A DNA stretch of 7,310 nt from Pseudomonadota bacterium (GTDB lineage Bacteria; Pseudomonadota; Alphaproteobacteria; Rhizobiales; Devosiaceae), in NCBI GenBank assembly GCA_023390785.1, contig JAEWCE010000223.1, positions 1 through 7,310 on the forward strand, in the 5' to 3' direction. Both the position numbers and the translations under genes were made by a program. Each line of letters starts with the position of its first letter. Positions within the stretch are counted from its first letter, which is position 1. Below the pieces are notes generated by a model. That model searched no databases. It worked only from the letters and a program-made list of their open reading frames with translations, and was not told the origin of the DNA. Of the stretch, positions 1 through 5,290 are shown piece after piece.

Positions 1-718
1 CGCCGAGCAGCGCCCGCTCGGCGCGCACCGCGACGCTTGTCGGGCCGTGGTCGAGCGGCCCGATGAGGTCGGCGGTCCGGCGGTCGTTCGCGCGGATTTC
101 GAGGCCGATTGCCCCCTGCGCGGGGGCCGGCGGGAAGCGCTCGGGGTCGAGATAGGATGTTATTTCGTGCTGCCGGCCCAAGCGGTTGAGGCCGGCCACG
201 GCCAGCAGCGTCGCATCGGCGACCCCTTCGGCAAGCTTGCGCAGGCGGGTGTCGACATTGCCGCGGAACGGGACGATGGCGAGATCGGGCCGGGCCCGCA
301 GCATCTGCGAGGCACGGCGCAGCGAGGAGGAACCGAGCTTTGCCCCGTGCGGCAACTCGTCGATCGAGCCGGCGGTGAGGGAGACGAACGCGTCGCGGAT
401 GTCCTCGCGCTCGAGGAAGGCGGCCAGCACCAGGCCGGCGGGCAGTTTCGTCGCCATATCCTTGGACGAATGGACGCCAAGATCGATCTCGTCCGCCTCG
501 AGTGCGCCCTCGATTTCCTTGGAAAACAGCCCCTTACCCCCCACTTCGCTCAGCGGCGCCTCGGTCAGCCGGTCACCGGAGGTGGTGATGGTGCGGATTT
601 CGATGGCGTCCTCCGGCACCCCATGGGCGCCGGCGAGCAATCGGCGGGCGAGCCTGGCCTGGACCAGCGCCAGCGCCGAACCGCGACTGCCGATGCGAAG
701 GAAGGGCGAAGATTGCAA
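1..718 (-). CDS. hemC: Hydroxymethylbilane synthase (porphobilinogen deaminase), 3' end off the window
   Basis: HemC joins four porphobilinogen molecules into hydroxymethylbilane, the linear tetrapyrrole of heme, siroheme and cobalamin synthesis, in the cytosol. I translated the minus strand: 239 codons are open to the window edge. Visible signatures are RIGSRGSALALVQA near the N-terminus, TTSGDR, the loop VGGKGLFSKEIE, LGVHSSKDMAT with the catalytic-site Asp, LGSSSLRRASQ, FRGNVDTRLRKL, LAVAGLNRLG and FPPAPAQGAIGLE. The frame ends at RAERALLG, so the cysteine that carries the dipyrromethane cofactor should lie just outside the window. No ATG exists between the in-frame TGA (754-752) and the conserved N-terminus. 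I chose TTG at 718, giving MQSSPFLRIGSRGS, with AGGGGA 10 nt upstream. GTG at 748 is the alternative and adds 10 residues. It is divergent from tsaD. Confidence 0.95.
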   Translation of the reverse strand, partial: MQSSPFLRIGSRGSALALVQARLARRLLAGAHGVPEDAIEIRTITTSGDRLTEAPLSEVGGKGLFSKEIEGALEADEIDLGVHSSKDMATKLPAGLVLAAFLEREDIRDAFVSLTAGSIDELPHGAKLGSSSLRRASQMLRARPDLAIVPFRGNVDTRLRKLAEGVADATLLAVAGLNRLGRQHEITSYLDPERFPPAPAQGAIGLEIRANDRRTADLIGPLDHGPTSVAVRAERALLG

Positions 719-775
719 AGCCTGGCTGTCCCCTGTAGGGCAGTTCACCAGTCAGGGACTCGGCCACCTGCCCTA
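719..775 (-). promoter_or_regulatory. hemC leader with ribosome binding site and inverted repeat
   Basis: On the minus strand the leader holds TAGGGCAG (775-768) and its perfect complement CTGCCCTA (743-736), which can form an 8-bp stem around a 24-nt loop. Directly downstream is the likely Shine-Dalgarno AGGGGA (734-729), 10 nt before the TTG start. The loop also holds GTCCCTG (759-753), which could pair with CAGGGGAC (735-728), bulging one G, and so cover the ribosome binding site. These pairings are visible in the sequence. That they act as a protein operator or an RNA switch is inference. I see no convincing -35/-10 pair for hemC. Confidence 0.4.
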
Positions 776-789
776 AATCTCTCTTTGTC

Positions 790-833
790 GCGTTTCCGAA
801 CCGGAAAACCGTTGCCACTTTTCCTGGAAACGC
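790..833. repeat. Nested palindromic intergenic element, rhizobial repeat type
   Basis: Outer arms GCGTTTCC (790-797) and GGAAACGC (826-833) are perfect complements. Inside them GGAAAA (803-808) pairs with TTTTCC (819-824) around a 10-nt loop, so the element can fold as one interrupted hairpin. The right flank reads TCTAG. From memory, ACCGGAAAACC, CCACTTTTCCTGGAAA and GCTCTAG resemble dispersed palindromic units that are common between genes in Hyphomicrobiales (the RIME/mosaic type). One copy is seen here, so its repetitive nature is inferred. It lies between divergent hemC and tsaD and could carry or interrupt promoter sequence. Confidence 0.5.
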
Positions 834-876
834 TCTAGCGAAGGGCACGCCTTAAACTGGAGCGAAAGCCGGCGCA

Positions 877-1938
877 ATGCGGCTTCTGGGCATCGAGACA
901 AGCTGCGACGAGACGGCGGCGGCGATTGTCGACCGTGACGATGTGTCCGGTCGTGGCGCGATCCTGAGCAATGTCGTGCGCAGCCAGCTCGAGGAGCATG
1001 CACCCTATGGCGGGGTGGTGCCGGAGCTCGCGGCGCGAGCCCATGTCAGCCATCTCGACCACATTATCGCGCGTGCTGCCGACAACGCCGGGGTGCGACT
1101 GGCCGACCTCGACGGTATCGCCGCCACCGCCGGGCCCGGGCTGATCGGCGGCGTGCTGGTGGGGCTGACCACGGCCAAGGCGCTGGCGGCGGCGCTGGGC
1201 AAGCCGCTCGTTGCCATCAATCACCTCGAGGCGCATGCGCTGACCGCGCGGCTCACCGATGGACTGGAGTTCCCCTACCTTCTGCTGCTGGTGTCGGGGG
1301 GGCACAGCCAGTTCGTACTGGTCAAGGACGTCGGTGAGTACGAGCGCTGGGGCACGACCATCGATGATGCGCTGGGGGAGGCCTTCGACAAGGTGGCCAA
1401 GCTGCTCGGCCTGGGGGTGCCGGGCGGACCTGAGGTGGAGCGGCGCGCGAAGGCCGGCGATCCCCGCCGCTTCCGCTTCCCGCGCCCGCTGCTCAGGGAA
1501 GACCGTCTCGATTTCTCGTTCTCGGGGCTGAAGACGGCGGTGCGGCTCATGGCCGAGGAGATCGCGCCGCTCAGCGAACAGGACGTCGCCGATATCTGCG
1601 CGTCGTTTCAGCTCGCGGTGACAGACATCGTCACCACGCGGGCGCGGTCGGCCCTCGAACGATTCCGCACCACGCTCGCAGGAGTGAGGCCGACGCTGGT
1701 GGTCGCCGGCGGCGTCGCCGCCAACCAGGCGATCGGCGTCGGGCTGCGCCGCGTCGCCGAGGAGCTCGAGGCGCGGCTGGTGGTGCCGCCGATACCGCTG
1801 TGCACCGACAATGGGGTGATGGTGGCGTGGGCCGGGGCCGAACGCCTGGCGCTGGGGCAGGCGAGCGATTTCAGCATTGCGGCCAGGGCGCGCTGGCCCC
1901 TCGACAGCGCCGATATGAGGCTGACGCATGCCGATTGA
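877..1938 (+). CDS. tsaD: tRNA N6-adenosine threonylcarbamoyltransferase TsaD
   Basis: TsaD moves the threonylcarbamoyl group from TC-AMP to A37 of tRNAs that read ANN codons, giving t6A. It works with TsaB and TsaE in the cytosol. The 353-residue length is normal for the family. GIETSCDETAAA (5-16) opens the ASKHA-type ATPase fold. PYGGVVPELAARAH (43-56), ATAGPGLIGG (83-92), the metal-binding HLEAH (His116, His120), LLVSGGHS (137-144), DDALGEAFDKVAKLLGL (163-179), FSFSGLKT (213-220) and CTDNG with metal ligand Asp311 are all present. No key residue is missing. The ATG at 877 gives the canonical N-terminus; GAAAG 8 nt upstream is only a weak ribosome binding site. It leads a co-directional set with gpsA, with which it overlaps by 11 bp. 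No clear promoter was found. Confidence 0.97.
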   Translation: MRLLGIETSCDETAAAIVDRDDVSGRGAILSNVVRSQLEEHAPYGGVVPELAARAHVSHLDHIIARAADNAGVRLADLDGIAATAGPGLIGGVLVGLTTAKALAAALGKPLVAINHLEAHALTARLTDGLEFPYLLLLVSGGHSQFVLVKDVGEYERWGTTIDDALGEAFDKVAKLLGLGVPGGPEVERRAKAGDPRRFRFPRPLLREDRLDFSFSGLKTAVRLMAEEIAPLSEQDVADICASFQLAVTDIVTTRARSALERFRTTLAGVRPTLVVAGGVAANQAIGVGLRRVAEELEARLVVPPIPLCTDNGVMVAWAGAERLALGQASDFSIAARARWPLDSADMRLTHAD

Positions 1939-2887
1939 GCGCGTCGCGGTGATCGGCGCCGGCGAGTGGGGCACGGCGCTGGCGCAGGCCGCGGCGGCGG
2001 CGGGCCGGCAGGTGACGCTGATCGGCCGCGACCCCGACGTGCTGGCGGAGATCAACGTCGCCCACACCAACCGCAAGCATCTGGGCCTGCAGCGGCTGTC
2101 GCCGCGGATCAGCGCCTCGCCGCGCTATTCGGGCGCCGATCTCGTGATCCTCGCGGTGCCGGCGCAGGCGACGCGGGCGGCGCTCGGCGCGCTCGGCCCG
2201 CTGGGCGAGCCGGTGGTGCTCACCGCCAAGGGGCTCGAGCACGAGACGCTGAAGCGGCAAAGCGAAATCCTGGCGGAGCTTTCGCCGAACGCCGTTCCAT
2301 TCGTGCTGTCGGGGCCGAGCTTTGCCGTCGACGTGGCGGCGGGGCGGCCGACGGCGGTCACGCTCGCCGGACAATCCGAGATGGGTACGGAGGCGGTGGC
2401 GGCGGCACTCGCCGGCCCGAGCTTCAGGCTCTACGCGGCCCGCGACATGGTCGGCGTCGAGCTCGCCGCGGCGCTGAAGAACGTTTATGCGCTGGCGGCC
2501 GGTGCGATCGACGGCGCCAATCTCGGAGCGTCGGCGCGTGCCGGCATGATCGCACGCGCCTATGCCGAGCTGACGCGGCTGATCGTGGCGCTCGGCGGCA
2601 GCGCCGAGACCATGGGCGGGCTCGCCGGGCTCGGGGACCTGGCGCTGAGCTGCACCTCGACGCAATCGCGCAACTATCGGTACGGCATGGCGCTCGGCCA
2701 GAGCGAGCTGCCGCCGCGGGCATTGGCGGAGGGCGTGTTCACGGCGCCGGTGGCGCTGGCACTGGCACAACGCGCGGGGATTGAAGCGCCGCTGATCGAA
2801 GCGGTCAATCTGCTGCTCGGTGGCGCCACCAAGATCGACAGGATCGTCGCCGGGCTGATGTCGCGCCCACTCAAGCGAGAAACCTAA
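1928..2887 (+). CDS. gpsA: NAD(P)-dependent glycerol-3-phosphate dehydrogenase
   Basis: GpsA reduces dihydroxyacetone phosphate to sn-glycerol 3-phosphate, the backbone of membrane phospholipids, in the cytosol. The product has 319 residues, slightly short of the usual 325-340 but complete. The Rossmann motif GAGEWG is at 10-15 and TAKGLE at 99-104. SGPSFAVDVAAG (128-139) is the family signature. ELAAALKNVYALAAG (178-192) holds catalytic Lys184. GGLAGLGDLALSCTS (230-244) and SRNYRYG (247-253) form the conserved C-terminal helical part. Start: ATG with GAGG 7 nt upstream. The first 11 bp lie inside the end of tsaD in another frame, which suggests translational coupling. The C-terminus (PLKRET) is short and without extension. 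Confidence 0.97.
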   Translation: MPIERVAVIGAGEWGTALAQAAAAAGRQVTLIGRDPDVLAEINVAHTNRKHLGLQRLSPRISASPRYSGADLVILAVPAQATRAALGALGPLGEPVVLTAKGLEHETLKRQSEILAELSPNAVPFVLSGPSFAVDVAAGRPTAVTLAGQSEMGTEAVAAALAGPSFRLYAARDMVGVELAAALKNVYALAAGAIDGANLGASARAGMIARAYAELTRLIVALGGSAETMGGLAGLGDLALSCTSTQSRNYRYGMALGQSELPPRALAEGVFTAPVALALAQRAGIEAPLIEAVNLLLGGATKIDRIVAGLMSRPLKRET

Positions 2888-2905
2888 AGCGTCGTTACAA
2901 TCGGC

Positions 2906-2911
2906 AGGAGG
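2906..2911 (+). promoter_or_regulatory. Strong Shine-Dalgarno that decides the EVE gene start
   Basis: A perfect AGGAGG is followed at once by one ATG (2912) with no spacing and, 6 nt after the box, by a second in-frame ATG (2918). Only the second has normal spacing, so 2918 is the preferred start. Confidence 0.75.
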
Positions 2912-2917
2912 ATGGCG

Positions 2918-3352
2918 ATGGCGTATTGGCTGATGAAGTCGGAACCGGATGTGTTCAGCTTCACCGATCTCATGAACAAGCCGGTCGAGGAATGGCACGG
3001 CGTGCGCAACTTCGCCGCGCGCAACAACATGAAGGCGATGCGGGTCGGCGACCTCAGCTTCTTCTACCATTCCAATATCGGCAAGGAGATCGTGGGCATC
3101 ATGAAGGTGGTGAAGCTCGCCCACCCCGATTCGACGGCCGAGCCCAATGACAAGGGGAAGGTGGTATGGGAATGCGTCGACGTCGTCGGCGTCGAGGCGC
3201 TGCCCAAGGCGGTCACGCTGGAGCAGGTCAAGCACACGCCCGGCCTCGAAAGCATGGCGCTGATCAAGCTGTCGCGCCTGTCGGTGCAGCCAGTAACGCC
3301 CGCCGAATGGGCCATCGTGTGCAAGCTGGGCGGGCTGAAGAAGGCGCCGTGA
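2918..3352 (+). CDS. EVE domain-containing protein
   Basis: A single-domain EVE protein (PUA-like fold, related to human THYN1) of 144 residues. EVE domains bind RNA or DNA, and in several studied members recognise modified bases. The bacterial housekeeping form has no settled function. Signatures: KSEP (7-10), the aromatic W26 followed by GVRNFAARNNM (28-38), VGDLSFFYHSN (43-53), then the C-terminal LSRLSVQPVTPAEW (118-131). It covers the whole domain with no fused effector, unlike EVE domains attached to restriction enzymes. The start at 2918 gives MAYWLMKSEP, the usual family N-terminus; 2912 would add two residues. It follows gpsA after 30 bp with no visible terminator, so it is probably co-transcribed with tsaD-gpsA. 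Linkage to tsaD suggests a role near RNA modification, which is inference only. Confidence 0.93.
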   Translation: MAYWLMKSEPDVFSFTDLMNKPVEEWHGVRNFAARNNMKAMRVGDLSFFYHSNIGKEIVGIMKVVKLAHPDSTAEPNDKGKVVWECVDVVGVEALPKAVTLEQVKHTPGLESMALIKLSRLSVQPVTPAEWAIVCKLGGLKKAP

Positions 3353-3354
3353 GG

Positions 3355-3383
3355 TTGTCTCGCGAGCAGCCTTAGCCTATATT
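3355..3383 (+). promoter_or_regulatory. Sigma70-like promoter of the toxin-antitoxin operon
   Basis: TTGTCT (3355-3360, four of six matches to TTGACA) and TATATT (3378-3383, five of six to TATAAT) are separated by exactly 17 nt. The -10 runs into the palindrome at 3382-3405, so a repressor bound there would block RNA polymerase. The predicted transcription start near 3390 leaves a leader of about 30 nt. Confidence 0.65.
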
Positions 3384-3405
3384 CTGACCAGAATTCTGGT
3401 CAGAA
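3382..3405. promoter_or_regulatory. Perfect 24-bp palindrome, probable antitoxin operator
   Basis: The left arm TTCTGACCAGAA (3382-3393) and right arm TTCTGGTCAGAA (3394-3405) are exact reverse complements with no spacer. Each arm is itself an inverted repeat: TTCTG, 2 nt, CAGAA. The result is four boxes, at 3382-3386, 3389-3393, 3394-3398 and 3401-3405, with a 12-bp repeat period. The site covers the end of the -10, the expected transcription start, and touches the Shine-Dalgarno AAGGAG (3404-3409). Type II antitoxins commonly repress their own operon at such sites. Binding by this antitoxin is inferred from position. Confidence 0.75.
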
Positions 3406-3418
3406 GGAGCGCGTCGGT

Positions 3419-3655
3419 ATGGCAACATTCGGGGCATTCGCGGCAAAAGCGCAATTTTCGGCGCTGCTCGACCGGGCGGCGGCCGGCGAGGAAATCGTCG
3501 TCACCAAGCATGGCCGGCCGGTGGCCAAGATCGTTGCCGCCACCGCAGGAGAAAACGTCGACGTCGCGGCGCTGCTCAAGCGCATGAAAGACGGGCGAAC
3601 CGCCAGCCTGGGCGGTCTGGACTGGAAGGCGCTGCGCGACGAAGGCCGGCCCTGA
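3419..3655 (+). CDS. Type II antitoxin, Phd/YefM family
   Basis: A 78-residue antitoxin. Residues 1-45 fit the Phd/YefM DNA-binding fold: GAFAAKAQFSALLDRAAAGE (5-24), then the signature strand IVVTKHGRPVAKIV (26-39). The part from about 46 to 78 (VDVAALLKRMKDG, then GLDWKALRDEGRP) should be the flexible toxin-binding tail that covers the PIN active site. AAGGAG (3404-3409) lies 9 nt before the ATG, and the gene has its own promoter and palindromic operator just upstream. Its TGA overlaps the toxin ATG by one base (TGATG), so the two are translationally coupled. Autorepression together with the toxin is expected from family knowledge. It might be labelled VapB by context, but the sequence type is Phd-like. 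Confidence 0.9.
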   Translation: MATFGAFAAKAQFSALLDRAAAGEEIVVTKHGRPVAKIVAATAGENVDVAALLKRMKDGRTASLGGLDWKALRDEGRP

Positions 3656-4062
3656 TGCTGGTCATCGATGCGTCGGCGGCGCTCGAATGGGTATTCACCG
3701 ACGAGGCGACGGCAGAGTCCGACCGGCTGTTCGAGCGGGTGGCGGGTGAAGGCGCGATGGTGCCGGCGATCTTTCACGCCGAGCTTGCCAATGTGCTGTT
3801 GCAGGCGGAGCGGCGGAAGCGGATCAGCCGCGACTACAGCACGGAGCGGCTGGGCGTGATTGCGGCGCTGCGGCTCACGACCAATCTCGACACCATCGTC
3901 AGGGCGTCGCGCGAAACCTTGGTGCTGGCGCGGCAGGAGGGGCTCACCGTCTATGATGCGAGTTATCTCGAACTGGCCATGCGGCTTGCCGCCGAACTGG
4001 CAAGTCGCGACCAGGATTTGCTGGCTGCCGCGCGACGAAACGGCGTTGCGCTGGCGCTCTAG
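3655..4062 (+). CDS. vapC: PIN-domain ribonuclease toxin, VapC-like
   Basis: A 135-residue PIN domain, normal length for a VapC toxin. VapC proteins are Mg2+-dependent endoribonucleases that often cut tRNA or rRNA and slow growth when the antitoxin is degraded. The acidic active-site residues are all visible: Asp5 in VIDASAALEW, Glu43 in FHAELANVL, Asp101 in YDASYLELA and Asp119 (with Asp121) in ASRDQDLLAAA. The gene is intact and not a decaying remnant. It starts inside the stop codon of the antitoxin gene. Its TAG (4060-4062) overlaps the stop of the convergent SDHAF4 gene, so there is no space for a terminator between them. The RNA target cannot be read from the sequence. Confidence 0.92.
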   Translation: MLVIDASAALEWVFTDEATAESDRLFERVAGEGAMVPAIFHAELANVLLQAERRKRISRDYSTERLGVIAALRLTTNLDTIVRASRETLVLARQEGLTVYDASYLELAMRLAAELASRDQDLLAAARRNGVALAL

Positions 4063-4268
4063 AAATCGCTGGTCAGGCCCTTGATCTCCCAGTCGCCATA
4101 GCGGGCGGGGTCGAGGCCGCCGCGGCCGCCTTTTTCGAGGGGGCGGCGGGCCATTTCGGCATCGATCTGTTGCCGCCGGGCAGCGGCTTCCGCGAGGGCG
4201 CGCTGCGCCGCCGGGCTGAGCGGTCTTACGGGCGCGTCCCCGGCGGCAATCTTGTCGGGGTCGGTCAT
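4059..4268 (-). CDS. DUF1674 / SDHAF4-family succinate dehydrogenase assembly factor
   Basis: A small protein (69 residues from the chosen start) with the DUF1674 signature at its C-terminus: GGRGGLDPARYGDW (47-60) and IKGLTSDF (62-69). This matches mitochondrial SDHAF4/Sdh8, which binds the flavinated SdhA subunit and helps it join SdhB. The same role in this bacterium is inference. The N-terminal part, rich in Ala and Arg (RALAEAAARRQQIDAEMARR, 23-42), is probably helical. Three in-frame ATGs exist: 4298, 4277 and 4268. I prefer 4268 (MTDPDK) because 4298 would leave only 14 bp to the divergent htpX start. None has a strong ribosome binding site. No sdh gene is in the window. It is convergent with vapC, the two stops sharing one CTAG. 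Confidence 0.88.
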   Translation of the reverse strand: MTDPDKIAAGDAPVRPLSPAAQRALAEAAARRQQIDAEMARRPLEKGGRGGLDPARYGDWEIKGLTSDF

Positions 4269-4312
4269 GGTTACCATCTTATGGCTTCGAGCGTTCATGT
4301 GTCGAGGCAGGC

Positions 4313-5287
4313 ATGGCCAATCTTTTGCGAACCGGAGTGTTGATCGCCGCGCTGACGGCGCTGTTCATGGCGGTCGGCTATTTCATCGGCGGCACGAATG
4401 GCATGGTCATCGCCCTCATGGTGGCGATGGGCACCAACCTCTTTGCCTACTGGAATTCCGACAAGATGGTGCTGAGTCTGCAGCACGCGCGCGAGGTCGA
4501 TCCGCGCTCGGCGCCCGATCTCTATCGCATGGTCGAGACACTGGCGGGCCGCGCCGGCCTGCCGACGCCGCGCGTCTACATTATCGAGACCGAGCAGCCA
4601 AACGCCTTCGCTACCGGCCGCGATCCGCAGCATGCCGCGGTTGCGGTGTCCAGCGCTCTCGTCCGCATGCTGACGCCGGATGAGCTGGCGGGCGTCATCA
4701 GCCACGAGCTCACCCACATCCGCAACCGCGACACGCTGACCATGACGGTTACCGCGACACTGGCCGGCGCGATCTCAATGCTGGCCCAGTTCGGGCTGTT
4801 CTTCGGCGGTGGCAACCGGCGCGACAATCCGCTCGGCGGTGTCGGCGCGCTGCTGATGGTGTTTCTTGCGCCGCTGGCGGCGGGGCTGGTGCAGATGGCG
4901 GTCAGCCGCACGCGCGAATATGCCGCCGATCGCGGCGGCGCCGAAATCTCCGGCGAGCCGATGGCGCTGGCCTCGGCGCTGGTGAAGATCTCCAACGGCG
5001 CCGGCCACACCATGAACGTCGCCGCCGAGCGCAACCCGGCGATGGCGCACATGTACATCGTGAACCCGCTGCACGGCATCGGCAGCGACAATCTGTTCGC
5101 CACCCATCCGTCGGTCGAAAACCGCATCGCGGCGCTGCAGCAGATCGCAAGCGAGATGGGCTCGCGCCCAGCAGCGGCAGCCACACCGATGCATCCCGAG
5201 TTCGCGCCCGGGGTGCGACATGGCGTCTGGCGCGTCCCGCAGTTCGAGGATAGTGCTGACCCCGGGCGCAAAGGGCCCTGGGGCTGA
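4313..5287 (+). CDS. htpX: Membrane zinc metalloprotease HtpX (M48B family)
   Basis: HtpX is an inner-membrane protease that degrades misfolded membrane proteins with its active site in the cytosol, overlapping in role with FtsH. The product has 324 residues, slightly longer than E. coli HtpX. Two hydrophobic segments open it (about 8-26 and 30-46). The zinc motif HELTH is at 131-135 within VISHELTHIRNRDT, and the third ligand is Glu202 in TREYAAD. Two more hydrophobic segments lie at about 142-165 and 175-197. ATHPSVENRIAAL near the C-terminus is conserved. The last 40 residues are a low-complexity tail rich in Ala, Pro and Gly ending GPWG, as in alphaproteobacterial relatives. GAGG lies 5 nt before the ATG. 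Its TGA is followed after 3 nt, in the same frame, by the TTG of rsmB. Confidence 0.96.
   Translation: MANLLRTGVLIAALTALFMAVGYFIGGTNGMVIALMVAMGTNLFAYWNSDKMVLSLQHAREVDPRSAPDLYRMVETLAGRAGLPTPRVYIIETEQPNAFATGRDPQHAAVAVSSALVRMLTPDELAGVISHELTHIRNRDTLTMTVTATLAGAISMLAQFGLFFGGGNRRDNPLGGVGALLMVFLAPLAAGLVQMAVSRTREYAADRGGAEISGEPMALASALVKISNGAGHTMNVAAERNPAMAHMYIVNPLHGIGSDNLFATHPSVENRIAALQQIASEMGSRPAAAATPMHPEFAPGVRHGVWRVPQFEDSADPGRKGPWG
5260..5283 (+). other. GC-rich hairpin over the presumed rsmB ribosome binding site
   Basis: CCCC (5260-5263) plus GGGC (5264-5267) can pair with GCCC (5275-5278) and GGGG (5280-5283), with one bulged T at 5279 and a 7-nt loop. The GGGG is the best candidate ribosome binding site for the TTG at 5291 (7-nt spacing). 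No T-run follows, so this is not an intrinsic terminator. Ribosomes finishing htpX would open the stem, which would couple rsmB translation to htpX. This role is inferred. Confidence 0.4.
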
Positions 5288-5290
5288 GAT

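Noticed and set aside
47..838. 263-codon open frame on the plus strand
   Set aside because: It is antisense to hemC, which is recognisable motif by motif on the other strand, and then runs through the intergenic repeat.
835..2076. 413-codon open frame on the minus strand
   Set aside because: It is antisense to tsaD, whose motifs are complete. The composition is typical of GC-rich antisense translation.
1966..2784. 272-codon plus-strand frame inside gpsA
   Set aside because: An out-of-frame translation dominated by Gly, Arg and Ala; gpsA in the other frame has all family motifs.
1871..3235. 454-codon open frame on the minus strand
   Set aside because: It is the antisense shadow of gpsA and the EVE gene, with Arg/His-rich composition and no domain signature.
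2918..3352. EVE gene plus toxin-antitoxin genes as one defence system
   Set aside because: The toxin-antitoxin pair has its own promoter and the EVE protein is the stand-alone housekeeping type linked to tsaD-gpsA. There is no nuclease fusion or shared regulation to support one system.
3353..4062. Insertion sequence or integrase attachment site around the toxin-antitoxin module
   Set aside because: No transposase, no terminal inverted repeats and no matching direct repeats were seen at the borders. The 24-bp palindrome is better explained as an operator.
5260..5290. Intrinsic terminator after htpX
   Set aside because: The GC stem is present but no T-run follows, and rsmB begins immediately downstream.
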